Positions 35,061-44,844 of a stretch of DNA of 64,000 nt are shown one piece after another. Positions within the stretch are counted from its first letter, which is position 1; each line of letters opens with the position of its first letter. Source of the DNA: Paenimyroides baculatum (GTDB taxonomy: Bacteria; Bacteroidota; Bacteroidia; Flavobacteriales; Flavobacteriaceae); assembly GCF_008629655.1 (NCBI RefSeq), contig NZ_VWSG01000008.1:62001-126000 (forward strand), written 5' to 3'. A program made the translations under genes and the position numbers. Below the pieces are notes generated by a model. It was not told the origin of the DNA and searched no databases. It worked only from the letters and a program-made list of their open reading frames with translations.

Positions 35061-35798
35061 TTACTTCAACCAATCGTATCCTTTTTCTTCTAACTCAAGT
35101 GCTAATTCTTTACCACCTGTTTTAACGATTTTTCCATCGTGCAAAACGTGAACAAAATCAGGAACGATATACTCTAACAAACGTTGGTAGTGCGTAATTA
35201 CAATAACCGCATTGTTTTCGTTTTTCAGTTTATTTACACCGTTTGATACAATTCTTAAAGCATCGATATCCAAACCAGAATCGGTTTCGTCCAAAATAGC
35301 GATTTTAGGATTTAACATTGCCATTTGAAAGATTTCGTTACGTTTTTTCTCTCCACCCGAAAAACCTTCGTTTAAAGATCGAGATAAAAATTTACGGTCG
35401 ATTTCCAACAACTCTGCTTTTTCTTTAATCAACTTCAACATTTCGTTTGCAGGCATGTCTTCCAAACCGTTTGCTTTACGCGTTTCGTTGATTGCCGTTT
35501 TCATAAAGTTGGTTACAGAAACACCAGGAATTTCAACAGGATATTGAAACGATAAGAAAATTCCTTTGTGTGCACGTTCTTCCGGAGCTAAATCTGCAAG
35601 ATCTTCACCTTCTAAAATGATTTCTCCTTGTGTAACTTCAAAGTTTTCGTTACCAGCAATTACAGACGATAAGGTTGATTTACCCGCACCGTTTGGTCCC
35701 ATGATTGCATGAACTTCACCAGCTTTTACTTCCAGATTAATTCCTTTTAATATTTCTTTGTCCTCTACAGAGGCATGTAAGTTTTTAATTTGTAACAT
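35061..35798 (-). CDS. sufC: Fe-S cluster assembly ATPase SufC
   Basis: 245 residues. ABC-type ATPase of the SufBCD scaffold. Walker A MGPNGAGKST, Q-loop FLSFQYPVEIPG, ABC signature GFSGGEKKRNE, Walker B MLNPKIAILDETDSGLD, H-loop VITHYQRLL. All catalytic residues are present. It lies between repeat blocks on both sides. Confidence 0.97.
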   Translation of the reverse strand: MLQIKNLHASVEDKEILKGINLEVKAGEVHAIMGPNGAGKSTLSSVIAGNENFEVTQGEIILEGEDLADLAPEERAHKGIFLSFQYPVEIPGVSVTNFMKTAINETRKANGLEDMPANEMLKLIKEKAELLEIDRKFLSRSLNEGFSGGEKKRNEIFQMAMLNPKIAILDETDSGLDIDALRIVSNGVNKLKNENNAVIVITHYQRLLEYIVPDFVHVLHDGKIVKTGGKELALELEEKGYDWLK

Positions 35799-35801
35799 TT
35801 G

Positions 35802-35836
35802 ATTAAAGTTTAAAGTTTAAAGTTTAAAGTTTTGAA
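35802..35836. repeat. Four tandem TTTAAAG units upstream of sufC
   Basis: ATTAAAG followed by three TTTAAAG units, a short tandem heptad repeat 4 bp before the sufC start (on its 5' side). Confidence 0.7.
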
Positions 35837-35865
35837 GCTTTAGACTTACTACCTTATTTATATTA

Positions 35866-36263
35866 TTATTGAAACTTTGTTCCTTTAAAATCGTTTTTAT
35901 TTAAGTACGCAATAAAATTATTTATTTTACCGCTTAATTTTTCATATTCTGAAACTAAAAAATCTAACTTTTCTTTATTTATATATTCATTATCATATAA
36001 ACGATAAATTTGAGATCTTGTTTCTCCTGCCGAGCCTTTTGCTATAGAAAGAAATTGTCTAAATTCCATATTTCCATTTCGCTCAAAACCTTCTGCGATA
36101 TTATCCATTACAGAACCTGATGCTGATTTTATTTGCTCTTTAAGCCTATAATCAGTCTTTAATTCTGTATGCTTGGCAATACTTATGATTTGTTTAGAAA
36201 GATTTCTTGCTTCTTGCCAAATTTCTAAATCTTCAAATCTTCAAATCTTTTTATTGTAGCCAT
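35866..36263 (-). pseudogene. Four-helix-bundle (S23/IVP-type) gene broken by an 8-bp duplication
   Basis: Reading the minus strand from ATG 36263 gives MATIKRFEDLKI and a stop at codon 13. From codon 7 onward in another frame the sequence is FEDLEIWQEARNLSKQ, then KTDYRLKEQIKSASGSVMDNIAEGFER and so on to the stop at 35866, which is a complete four-helix-bundle protein of the S23/intervening-sequence family, about 129 residues. The break is a perfect tandem copy of TCTTCAAA (plus strand 36230-36237 and 36238-36245); removing one copy restores the whole frame. An 80-codon piece from ATG 36108 could still be made but lacks the first helices. It is embedded in the suf operon between sufB and sufC. 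Confidence 0.9.
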
Positions 36264-36270
36264 AATTTTT

Positions 36271-36341
36271 AGTTTAAAGTTTGTTGTGTTCAAGGTTTAA
36301 AGTTTACATAATCTTGTAACATTGAACTTTAAACCTTAAAC
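36271..36341. repeat. GTTTAAAG direct/inverted repeats upstream of the broken gene
   Basis: Perfect 13-bp inverted pair AAGGTTTAAAGTT (36292-36304) and AACTTTAAACCTT (36325-36337), with an extra GTTTAAAG at 36272. It can form a stable hairpin in the spacer after sufB. Confidence 0.75.
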
Positions 36342-36347
36342 AAAAAA

Positions 36348-37796
36348 TTACCCCACCGATCCTTCTAACGAAATCTCTAATAGTTTTTTAGCTTCAACAG
36401 CAAATTCCATTGGTAATTTATCTAAAACTTCGCGTGAAAACCCGTTTACGATTAAGGCAATTGCCGTTTCGGTTGGAATTCCTCGCTGATTACAGTAGAA
36501 AATTTGATCTTCGCCAATTTTACTTGTTGTAGCTTCGTGCTCTAACTTGGCTGTTGAATTTTTCGATTCGATATACGGAAAAGTATGCGCACCACATTCG
36601 TTACCCATTAACAAAGAATCACATTGCGAAAAGTTACGGGCATTTTCTGCGCGCGAACCAATCTGCACCAATCCACGGTATGAATTCTGCGATTTACCTG
36701 CCGAAATTCCTTTTGAAATAATGGTTGATTTGGTGTTTTTTCCTAAATGGATCATTTTAGTTCCGGTATCTGCCTGCTGATAATTGTTGGTTACAGCAAT
36801 TGAGTAAAACTCGCCAACCGAATTATCGCCTTTTAAGATACACGAAGGATATTTCCATGTAACTGCCGATCCTGTTTCAACCTGTGTCCACGAAACCTTG
36901 GCGTTTTTCTCTGCTATGGCACGTTTTGTTACAAAGTTGAATACACCGCCTTTACCGTCTTTATCGCCCGGAAACCAGTTTTGTACTGTTGAATATTTAA
37001 TTTCGGCATCGTTCATTGCGATCAACTCCACAACTGCTGCGTGCAATTGATTTTCGTCACGACTTGGAGCGGTACATCCTTCTAAATAAGAAACATACGA
37101 TCCTTCATCGGCAATTAACAAAGTACGTTCAAACTGACCTGTACCTGCTTGATTGATACGGAAATAAGTTGATAATTCCATTGGGCAACGAACGCCTTTT
37201 GGTATGTAACAGAAAGATCCGTCTGAAAAAACAGCCGAGTTTAATGCCGCATAATAATTATCAGTTTTTGGAACAACAGATCCAATATATTTTTGAACCA
37301 ATTCTGGATGTTCTTTAATAGCTTCAGAAATCGAACAGAAAATAATTCCTTTTTCGTTCAAGGTTTCTTTAAAAGTAGTAGCAACAGAAACCGAATCAAC
37401 TACAATATCCATTGCAATGTTGTTCATACGTTTTTGCTCTTCTAAAGAAATTCCCAATTTTTTGTACATGGCACGCAATTCCGGATCCACATCGTCAATA
37501 GATTTATTAGGATCTACCTGTTTTGGTGCAGAATAATACGAAATTGCCTGAAAATCGGGTTTTTGATACTTTACGTTTGCCCAAGTAGGCTCGGTCATTC
37601 CTTGCCAAATGCGGTAAGCATCTAAACGCCATTCGGTCATCCATTCGGGCTCATCCTTTTTCTTGGAAATCGCTCGAACTATATCTTCATTCAGACCCAC
37701 AGGAAACGTTTCAGATTCTAAATCAGTATAAAATCCGTATTCGTATTCCTTTGTTTCTAATTCTTTTTTTAATTCTTCTTCTGTGTATTTGCTCAT
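36348..37796 (-). CDS. sufB: Fe-S cluster assembly protein SufB
   Basis: 482 residues. Core scaffold subunit with the block [83 protein letters not shown] and the C-terminal Cys-containing [19 protein letters not shown]. Length is typical for SufB. The usual cofactor-handling residues of the family appear intact. 91 bp of repeat-bearing spacer precede it after sufA. Confidence 0.96.
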   Translation of the reverse strand: MSKYTEEELKKELETKEYEYGFYTDLESETFPVGLNEDIVRAISKKKDEPEWMTEWRLDAYRIWQGMTEPTWANVKYQKPDFQAISYYSAPKQVDPNKSIDDVDPELRAMYKKLGISLEEQKRMNNIAMDIVVDSVSVATTFKETLNEKGIIFCSISEAIKEHPELVQKYIGSVVPKTDNYYAALNSAVFSDGSFCYIPKGVRCPMELSTYFRINQAGTGQFERTLLIADEGSYVSYLEGCTAPSRDENQLHAAVVELIAMNDAEIKYSTVQNWFPGDKDGKGGVFNFVTKRAIAEKNAKVSWTQVETGSAVTWKYPSCILKGDNSVGEFYSIAVTNNYQQADTGTKMIHLGKNTKSTIISKGISAGKSQNSYRGLVQIGSRAENARNFSQCDSLLMGNECGAHTFPYIESKNSTAKLEHEATTSKIGEDQIFYCNQRGIPTETAIALIVNGFSREVLDKLPMEFAVEAKKLLEISLEGSVG

Positions 37797-37800
37797 AATA

Positions 37801-37880
37801 AGTTTTGAATTGTAGTTTAAGATTTAAGGCTTAAAGTTTTTGAACGTTAAACGTTAGACTTGAAACCTGAAACTAAAAAC
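37801..37880. repeat. Degenerate GTTTAAG-type repeats, sufA-sufB spacer
   Basis: AGTTTAAGATTTAAGGCTTAAAG followed by GAACGTTAAACGTTAGACTTGAAACC (broken here for length). Direct and inverted units of the same family as the other suf spacers, more diverged. Confidence 0.5.
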
Positions 37881-37888
37881 TATACTTT

Positions 37889-38218
37889 TTAAAGAGAAAA
37901 ACTCTCTCCGCAACCGCATGTTCTGGCTGCATTAGGATTGTTAAAAACAAATCCCTTACCGTTTAAACCGCCTGAAAATTCTAAAGTTGTGCCTACCAAA
38001 TACAGAAAACTTTTTTTATCTACAGCGATTTTTACGCCACTGTCTTCAAAAATTTTATCTGTTTCTAAAGCATTTTCATCAAACTTTAGTTCATATTCCA
38101 ATCCTGAGCAACCACCACTTTTCACTCCTACACGAATGAAGGCTGTTTCTGGGTTTAAGCCGTCATCTTCCATCAACATTTTAGCTCTTCTTGCAGCCGA
38201 TTCTGATACTTTTATCAT
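37889..38218 (-). CDS. sufA: A-type Fe-S carrier protein (SufA/HesB/IscA)
   Basis: 109 residues with the three conserved cysteines Cys37 (SGGCSGLEY), Cys101 and Cys103 (RTCGCGESF). It carries assembled clusters to target proteins. It is the first gene of the suf transcript, with a -7 box 30 bases upstream. The short C-terminus and length are normal for this family. Confidence 0.95.
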   Translation of the reverse strand: MIKVSESAARRAKMLMEDDGLNPETAFIRVGVKSGGCSGLEYELKFDENALETDKIFEDSGVKIAVDKKSFLYLVGTTLEFSGGLNGKGFVFNNPNAARTCGCGESFSL

Positions 38219-38247
38219 GATTTTCGGGTTTTAAATTTTACTAACTG

Positions 38248-38255
38248 CAAAGATA
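38248..38255 (-). promoter_or_regulatory. -7 box of suf operon promoter
   Basis: Exact minus-strand TAnnTTTG (TATCTTTG), predicted transcription start about 22 bases before the sufA ATG. No Fur- or IscR-like operator was recognised in the 165-bp spacer. Confidence 0.5.
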
Positions 38256-38333
38256 GGTACAAAATATGATTTTTATCATATTAATAACAATATTATAACT
38301 TATACATCTATAAATTGAATTTATACTAAAAAA

Positions 38334-38355
38334 CCACTCCGCGAAAACGGAGTGG
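38334..38355 (-). terminator. Terminator downstream of TonB-dependent receptor gene
   Basis: Stem CCACTCCG/CGGAGTGG followed by a T-run on the minus strand, 32 bp past the stop. Confidence 0.85.
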
Positions 38356-38386
38356 CTAAAAATAAAATATTTAAAAGCAGATAGAT

Positions 38387-40993
38387 TTAGAATGTAAACT
38401 TGATTGATGCATTCCATGTACGCCCAAAACCAAAGTAAACCTGGTTGGTTGTGTTTATGCCTTTATAGGCTGTTTCGCCTTCGGCACCAGTTAACATATT
38501 TGCTGTATTTGATTGGGAAATATATTCGGTATCGAACAAGTTATTTACGTTAACGCGGAAACTTAATCGGTTTTTATCTGTTAGGTTTAATGCATAAGAT
38601 ACACCCGCGTCAATCAACCCGAAAGATGGCAATTCCAGATTTTCTTTTCGTTGCACATTCGCATACAGATTTTGGTAGTAACGATAATCAGCATCGATAG
38701 ATAAGTTTGGTAAAATTTTGTATTTAGCACCTAAACCAAATGATGTTTGTGCTGCATTACCTACTTTACCGCCATCGATATCGTTTGTAGATGTTTCTAA
38801 AATTTCGCGATCTTCTGTTCTAACTTCTGTTACCGTATTACCTTTATAACGCCAGTCACCAATAGATGCAAAACCTTTTACTTCTAAATTATATAATGGT
38901 TTTGCCTGAATATCTAATTCGACACCTTGATGATCATTTTCTAAACCCCGATTAATAGTAAACAATTGTTGACCTGCTAATTGTGGATAATCAGGATCGT
39001 TATCGCCAACTATTTTTACTTCACTTTCAATTCGGTTTGCCCAAGTTGTTTTGTAAGCATTTACGTTGAACGATACGAATTCTGATACAAATTTATAACC
39101 TAATTCAAAGCCTAAAATTTCTTCGTTTTCTGAGAAAGGATTCACCGTGTTACCAAAACTCATATAAATATTGTCGTGGTATGGTTGTCGCGAATAGTAT
39201 CCTGCGTTACCAAAAAAGGTGTGTTTGTTATCGATATTATAAGAAACACCTCCTTTTACGTTATAGCCTACGTTAGAAACCTTTTCTGATTCTTCTTCTT
39301 GAGGCGTATATTGATAAGGATCTACACGAACGTGCGATTGATTAGAAACTGCCCCTTGAAAAAACGCCGAAAAACGATCGGTTGCATATTCTAACTGTGT
39401 AAATAATCCACCATAATTAATGGTTTCAGAATAATCATATCCGTATTTATCTTCCGGATTCTTTGCGAAACCAGACAATACTTTCCAAGGATTTGTAGAA
39501 AATGTCTCTGTTAAACGCGCATTTGGATCACGTAAACGAGTTGAAGTATTGTCGATTAAATAAGATCCGCCCATTAAATTGGTTAACTGACGGAAGTGTT
39601 CTCCCTGATAAGAACGTAAATCAACACCTAAATTAAAAGATAGATTATCAGTGAATTTATGTCCGAAATTTGAAACCATTCCGTACCATGCATGATTGTT
39701 TACAGATGCACGAATTGCATATTTTGATTCTCCTGCTAAAACATTGGTATCGTACGCAGCTTGAAGGTTTTTAGTACCGTCTGGCAACGCTTGTCCTGCC
39801 GAACCAATTGGTCCTGTTCCACCACCGCGTCCGAATGATGCATAAACCACTGTTGACAAGTTAGACAGCTCGTTTATTTTCCAATCCCAGTTTAAGTTTA
39901 AAACCGGTTTGTGGTAATAGTTTCTTCTGTCATTAAGCGCTTCGCCGTTTACATTACCCCAGTTGTTGTTGTATTTTAAGCCAAAAGTTTGATAACTGCT
40001 GATGCTTTTTGCGAAATTTTGGTCGTGCCATTGTGGTGCGCCTGTAATCAAGAAGTTGAAATTATGTTTTTCGTTTGGTTTGTATCCCATCGAAATAAAA
40101 TAATTTTGTCCTTGTCCGGCAGTCATATCGTTATAACCATCACCCTGCCAATGAGATAACATTGCTGTTACACCAAAACCATTTTCCTGCAAACCGGTGC
40201 TGTATCCAACAGTCGATTTAAAATAATTATCGTTACCCAAGCCTGCTTTTAAAAATCCGCCTTCTTTCATTTCGGTTGCTTTGGTAATAAAGTTGACGGT
40301 TCCACCAACCGATGAAATTGCCAGTTTTGACGATCCTAAACCACGCTGAATTTGAATTGCATTGGCAATATCGCCCATTCCAGACCAGTTAGACCAGTAC
40401 ATGTTACCATCTTCCATTCCGTTGATCGGCTGACCGTTTAATAAGAAAGCTGTATTAGACTGATCGAAACCGCGTGTGTACATTTGCGTATCACCAAATC
40501 CGCTTGATTCACTTGTAACGTAAACCGATGGCGTGTTTATCATTACACCGGTAATATCGCGTGAACCGATTTTCTCTTCGATCTCTGGTCCTTTTATGGT
40601 TGACACGGCAATTGGTGTTCTACGCCCTTCGGCAACATCAATAACTCCGCGAGCCATTACAACTATTTCGTTTAACGATTCTGTACTTTCATTTAAATAG
40701 ATGGTTCCCAGGTTTAATTCGGTAGCTGTATCAAAACTAAAAGTAATGGTCTTTGACACAAAGCCCATTGAAGAAACTTCGATTTCACCTTGAGTTAAGT
40801 TGGTAGTTATGGTAAAAGATCCATCTTGATTGGTTACAAAACCATCTGAAGTTCCTTTTACATATACTTCTACTCCAGACAAAGCTGTGTTACTTGCTGT
40901 ATTGTAAACAACACCCGATAATTTGTTTTGCGCATATGAAGCCGTACTTGCAAATAATGCAAACAAAGCCAATGTGCCTAGACGATTTTTCAT
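38387..40993 (-). CDS. TonB-dependent outer-membrane receptor
   Basis: 868 residues. Signal peptide (about 1-21), a CarboxypepD_reg-like beta domain (about 23-110, LSGVVYNTASNTALSGVEVYVKG), a plug domain (about 115-235, with GSRDITGVMINTPSVYVT and QMYTRGFDQSNTAFLLNGQPINGM) and a barrel ending in SIKFTF, whose terminal Phe is a normal barrel ending. It would import an iron chelate or other large ligand using TonB-ExbB-ExbD energy. The substrate cannot be told from sequence; the neighbourhood (Fe-S assembly upstream) is only a weak hint of iron. Confidence 0.92.
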   Translation of the reverse strand: MKNRLGTLALFALFASTASYAQNKLSGVVYNTASNTALSGVEVYVKGTSDGFVTNQDGSFTITTNLTQGEIEVSSMGFVSKTITFSFDTATELNLGTIYLNESTESLNEIVVMARGVIDVAEGRRTPIAVSTIKGPEIEEKIGSRDITGVMINTPSVYVTSESSGFGDTQMYTRGFDQSNTAFLLNGQPINGMEDGNMYWSNWSGMGDIANAIQIQRGLGSSKLAISSVGGTVNFITKATEMKEGGFLKAGLGNDNYFKSTVGYSTGLQENGFGVTAMLSHWQGDGYNDMTAGQGQNYFISMGYKPNEKHNFNFLITGAPQWHDQNFAKSISSYQTFGLKYNNNWGNVNGEALNDRRNYYHKPVLNLNWDWKINELSNLSTVVYASFGRGGGTGPIGSAGQALPDGTKNLQAAYDTNVLAGESKYAIRASVNNHAWYGMVSNFGHKFTDNLSFNLGVDLRSYQGEHFRQLTNLMGGSYLIDNTSTRLRDPNARLTETFSTNPWKVLSGFAKNPEDKYGYDYSETINYGGLFTQLEYATDRFSAFFQGAVSNQSHVRVDPYQYTPQEEESEKVSNVGYNVKGGVSYNIDNKHTFFGNAGYYSRQPYHDNIYMSFGNTVNPFSENEEILGFELGYKFVSEFVSFNVNAYKTTWANRIESEVKIVGDNDPDYPQLAGQQLFTINRGLENDHQGVELDIQAKPLYNLEVKGFASIGDWRYKGNTVTEVRTEDREILETSTNDIDGGKVGNAAQTSFGLGAKYKILPNLSIDADYRYYQNLYANVQRKENLELPSFGLIDAGVSYALNLTDKNRLSFRVNVNNLFDTEYISQSNTANMLTGAEGETAYKGINTTNQVYFGFGRTWNASIKFTF

Positions 40994-41150
40994 TGTAATG
41001 TAGTTAAATTTTTCAGCTAAACTACAGTAATGATTAACAGCAAAAAACCGTTGGGGTATTAGTTAAAGCTTATATGATTATTTGGTAACACTATTTGCAA
41101 TACTACCGAAATTGCTTAATAATTAAGTAATATGAACAAGCCTAAAACAA

Positions 41151-41176
41151 AAACGCAGCGATTTTTCGCTGCGTTT
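41151..41176 (-). terminator. Terminator downstream of M1 peptidase gene
   Basis: Stem AAACGCAGCG/CGCTGCGTTT with loop ATTTTT, at the end of the gene before the TonB receptor start. Confidence 0.85.
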
Positions 41177-41178
41177 TA

Positions 41179-43068
41179 TTAAAGTTCTTTTGAGTTATTT
41201 GCCTGATCTACATCTGCCATTAATTGAGATGGATCAATTACTACTGCCTTTATTTTTTTTCCTTTTGTATCGAATTTAAAATCGAATGTTGGGTAAGCCC
41301 AATCCCAGCCTTTTAAAACGGTACGTTTAATGTTTGGATATGGATTGTCTTTTGACCAACGCATCAACGTATTCGGAATATAGAAACTTTCGCTTGAATC
41401 ATCGCTGTAAACAACTACCAGATCAATAGGCATTGACATACGCCCGATTCTCTCTAAAGTGATGTTTGCTTCGTTCCCTTTAACATCAACATTTTTAATA
41501 CCGTAATCTATGGTGTTCACGGTTTGTGTCCAATCAACCAAATACCAATCTAACACAGCGCCCGAAACACGTTCGGCAGTTCGTTTAAAATCGTTAGGTG
41601 TTGGGTGTGAAAATCTATAATCAGAATAAAAACGTTGTAATGTTTTAAAAGTATTGTCCCAACCAATCACATACGCCAACTGCGTAATAAAAACAGCACC
41701 TTTTGTGTAAGCCGAGATTCCATAATTCATATTATCGTCAAAACGATCGGCGTGCGTAGAAAGCGGTTGTTCGCCACCCATTTTTACCATGTAGTTGTAA
41801 TTGTTGTACATGCTCTGAAACGGATTTGCATCTTCCTGATTTTTCTTATCCATGATTTTATTCACGGCAAAATCTGAAATAAACGATGTAAAACCTTCAT
41901 CCATCCAACCATGTTTACTTTCGTTTGTAGCCAGTAAATGCTGAAACCACATGTGTGCCAACTCATGCGCCGTAACGCCAATTAAACTTGGCAGACTGCG
42001 TTTTCCGGTAATCAAAGTACACATTGCGTATTCCATACCGCCATCGCCACCCTGAATAACAGAATATTGTTTGTACGGATATTCGCCAATATTTTTATTG
42101 AAGAATTCTAACAACTTAACCGTTTCAGGTTGTAATTTTTTCCAGTTTTCTTTGATGGAAGCATCGTTTTTATAGAAGAAATGTAGCTCTACATTGTTTG
42201 GACCCATAACTTTATCGTGGATAAAATCAGGATCGGCTCCCCAAGCGAAATCGTGTACATTTGGTGCTACAAAATGCCAGGTTAGTGTTTTCTGTTTTTT
42301 AGGAACTTCCACTTTTACACCTTGATCTTCGTATCCATGACCAATTTCGTTTTTGTTTTGTAAGTAGCCCGATGCACCAACCGTGTATTTTTTATCCAGA
42401 GTTAGCTTTACATCGAAATTTCCCCAAACACCGTGAAACTCACGTCCAATATACGGATCGGCATGCCAGCCTTCAAAATCGAATTCTGCCATTTTAGGAT
42501 ACCATTGCGTCATTGATAACGCTACACCTTCATCGGAATTTCTTCCGGCACGTCGCACCATTACAGGCACTTGTCCGTTAAACTTCATACTAAAAGTTGT
42601 TTTAGACTTTGGTAACAACGGTTGCGCCAATTCAACTTCTAAAATTGTCCCAACAACTTTTGTTTTTAAAAGTACGCCGTTTTGCTTTAATTCATCAACC
42701 TTTAAAAAACCGGTTTCGTTCGGTTTTAATTCTGATATTTTGCTTTGCTTTTTATCTTTTCCATCTGGACCTTTAAACGATTTTACCATACGACTGTCTG
42801 GATCGGAAATAGAAGTTAAACGAGCATCCATCTCGCTTCCCGGCTGAAAAGCATTAAAGTATAAGTGGTAGAAAACCTTTTTTAAGGTATCGTTAGAATT
42901 GTTGGTGTAAACCAATTCTTGTGTTCCCGAATATTGAAATTTTTCAACATCCATGGTAACATCCATTTTATAATCAACGTGCTGCTGCCAGTAACCCGGA
43001 TTTGGGTTTTTATGCTGTGCATATCCGGCGGTTGATACTGCAATCAGTAAAAGTAAAAACTTTTTCAT
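41179..43068 (-). CDS. M1-family metallopeptidase, exported
   Basis: 629 residues from MKKFLLLLIAVSTAGYAQ (signal peptide). Zinc site HELAHMW near residue 380 with the downstream Glu in WMDEGFTSF about 18 residues on, and a GGMEYAM region that stands in for the GAMEN exopeptidase motif. M1 enzymes trim N-terminal residues from peptides; this one would act in the periplasm or outside. An in-frame ATG lies two codons earlier (43074). It follows the subtilisin-like gene by 65 bp on the same strand. Confidence 0.93.
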   Translation of the reverse strand: MKKFLLLLIAVSTAGYAQHKNPNPGYWQQHVDYKMDVTMDVEKFQYSGTQELVYTNNSNDTLKKVFYHLYFNAFQPGSEMDARLTSISDPDSRMVKSFKGPDGKDKKQSKISELKPNETGFLKVDELKQNGVLLKTKVVGTILEVELAQPLLPKSKTTFSMKFNGQVPVMVRRAGRNSDEGVALSMTQWYPKMAEFDFEGWHADPYIGREFHGVWGNFDVKLTLDKKYTVGASGYLQNKNEIGHGYEDQGVKVEVPKKQKTLTWHFVAPNVHDFAWGADPDFIHDKVMGPNNVELHFFYKNDASIKENWKKLQPETVKLLEFFNKNIGEYPYKQYSVIQGGDGGMEYAMCTLITGKRSLPSLIGVTAHELAHMWFQHLLATNESKHGWMDEGFTSFISDFAVNKIMDKKNQEDANPFQSMYNNYNYMVKMGGEQPLSTHADRFDDNMNYGISAYTKGAVFITQLAYVIGWDNTFKTLQRFYSDYRFSHPTPNDFKRTAERVSGAVLDWYLVDWTQTVNTIDYGIKNVDVKGNEANITLERIGRMSMPIDLVVVYSDDSSESFYIPNTLMRWSKDNPYPNIKRTVLKGWDWAYPTFDFKFDTKGKKIKAVVIDPSQLMADVDQANNSKEL

Positions 43069-43139
43069 AAGCATTAAATTAAAAAACCAAAGGCAACTTG
43101 TTTAAAGCTGCCAAATGGTTTAATTAGTTTGTTTTAATA

Positions 43140-44777
43140 TTATTTTTTCTCTTTAGAAACTTTATCTGCCATGATTAAAGCGTTGTAAAGGTTTACGAAT
43201 TTCCCTGAAGTAGAAATATCTTTGAAATTACGTTTGTCATCTTTATCGCCCGAAACAATAACTTGTTTGTTAACAGCTACACCAGAATCCATCATGATTT
43301 TCTTAACCTGTGCTGCTTTTAATTTTGGATAGTACGAACGAATCATTGCTGCAACACCTGCCGTATTTGGAGATGCCATTGATGTTCCTTGTAAATATTC
43401 GTATTTTCCGTGAGGAACTGTTGCGTAAATTTTAACACCCGGAGCGAAAACATCTACATCTACATTACCGAAGTTAGAGAAATTTGCTACCATTTTTTCG
43501 CCGAATGAAGGGTTTAATGCACCAACTACTAAAAAGTTATCAGCGATTTCGGTTTTAGTTCCCTCGATACGGTCGTTAGGGTAACGTTTGATTTCTTCAC
43601 CAGTTGCTGGGTTTAAATCCATAGCATCGTTACCGGCAGCTACAACGATTAACACATCTTTCTTTTCTGCATATTTAATTGCATCCATAACCCATTGGCT
43701 GTTTTGCGCAAAATATTTACCAAAACTTCCGTTGATTACTTTTGCACCGTTATCTGCTGCGTAACGAATTGCCAAAGCAATATCTTTATCGTACTCATCA
43801 CCATCTGGCACCGCACGAACCGACATAATTTCTACGTTGTTTGATGCTACACCGTCGCCACCAATATTGTTGTGACGTGTTTGTGCAATGATACCTGCAA
43901 CGTGTGTTCCGTGTTTTGCATGGTCGCGATCTCCCATTACATCGCTATTTCCGTAGATTTTATCGTTGATATCAAAAATATCATCGCCCGTTTTACGTCC
44001 TTTAAAATCTGGATTTAAGTTATAATCCAACTGACCGTTAACGTATCCTGCAAAATCTTTTAAATATTCGTTTGCTTCTTTTCCACCTGATACCAATGCA
44101 TATGCCATGTTTTTAGCTTTTGCGATATCAGCAGGAGCATCAGCACCAATTTTATCTAAATCTGCTTTAGTAAAAGTTTCCTTCTTAACATATTTAGCTA
44201 CTTTATCATGTACTTCCTGCATTGATGCCAAACGCGCTTTTAAAGGCTCTAACTCTGCACGTTTTTCTTCTAATTCTTTAACAGCACGCTTGTATTCAGC
44301 AGATCCGTCATCGCCACGAGAAACAATACGCGTTAATTCTAACTGCTCTTCATTGGTTTCACCTAAAAAGTTCCACCCGTGAATATCGTCAGTATATCCG
44401 TTTTTATCGTCGTCTTTACCGTTTCCTGCTTTTTCTTTAGGATTTACCCACATTTGTGTTTTTAAATCGGCATGATCAACCTCTATACCAGAATCAATCA
44501 CCGCTACGATTACTTTTTTACCTGCTTTATCTTTAATGATTTCCTGATATGCACGATCAACAGACATTCCCGGAACGGTATCTTTTAGTACATCCAAATG
44601 ACTCCAACGTTGTAAACTACTTTCTGCTAAAGCTGATTTTCTTGTTGGTAACTGGTCTGCACTTTCAATTGGTTTTAACGCACTTAAATCTTGTAAGTAA
44701 GATGTTTGTGCCGTTTTACAGCTGGTTAGGGCTAAAGCTACTAAAGCTGATAAGTAAATAGATTTGTTGATTTTCAT
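43140..44777 (-). CDS. S8 (subtilisin-like) serine protease lipoprotein with coiled-coil insert
   Basis: 545 residues with lipobox LTSC (Cys20), so a membrane-anchored lipoprotein. The catalytic triad is complete: Asp95 (VAVIDSGIEVDH), His289 (KHGTHVAGI) and Ser466 (GTSMASPN). Between Asp and His lies an unusual, mostly helical Lys/Glu-rich insert of about 110 residues (about 145-255, AVKELEEKRAELEPLKARLA), likely coiled-coil. The C-terminus (VNLYNALIMADKVSKEKK) is short, without a sorting domain. The substrate is unknown. Confidence 0.93.
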   Translation of the reverse strand: MKINKSIYLSALVALALTSCKTAQTSYLQDLSALKPIESADQLPTRKSALAESSLQRWSHLDVLKDTVPGMSVDRAYQEIIKDKAGKKVIVAVIDSGIEVDHADLKTQMWVNPKEKAGNGKDDDKNGYTDDIHGWNFLGETNEEQLELTRIVSRGDDGSAEYKRAVKELEEKRAELEPLKARLASMQEVHDKVAKYVKKETFTKADLDKIGADAPADIAKAKNMAYALVSGGKEANEYLKDFAGYVNGQLDYNLNPDFKGRKTGDDIFDINDKIYGNSDVMGDRDHAKHGTHVAGIIAQTRHNNIGGDGVASNNVEIMSVRAVPDGDEYDKDIALAIRYAADNGAKVINGSFGKYFAQNSQWVMDAIKYAEKKDVLIVVAAGNDAMDLNPATGEEIKRYPNDRIEGTKTEIADNFLVVGALNPSFGEKMVANFSNFGNVDVDVFAPGVKIYATVPHGKYEYLQGTSMASPNTAGVAAMIRSYYPKLKAAQVKKIMMDSGVAVNKQVIVSGDKDDKRNFKDISTSGKFVNLYNALIMADKVSKEKK

Positions 44778-44844
44778 TTGATATAATCTTAAATTTTATT
44801 CTAATTAATTGGTATTAAAAAAACGGATATGTTACAAATCAATA

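Noticed and set aside
35866..36108. Intact four-helix-bundle gene of 80 residues starting at 36108
   Set aside because: The family needs about 120 residues; the missing N-terminal helix is present upstream but shifted out of frame by the 8-bp duplication.
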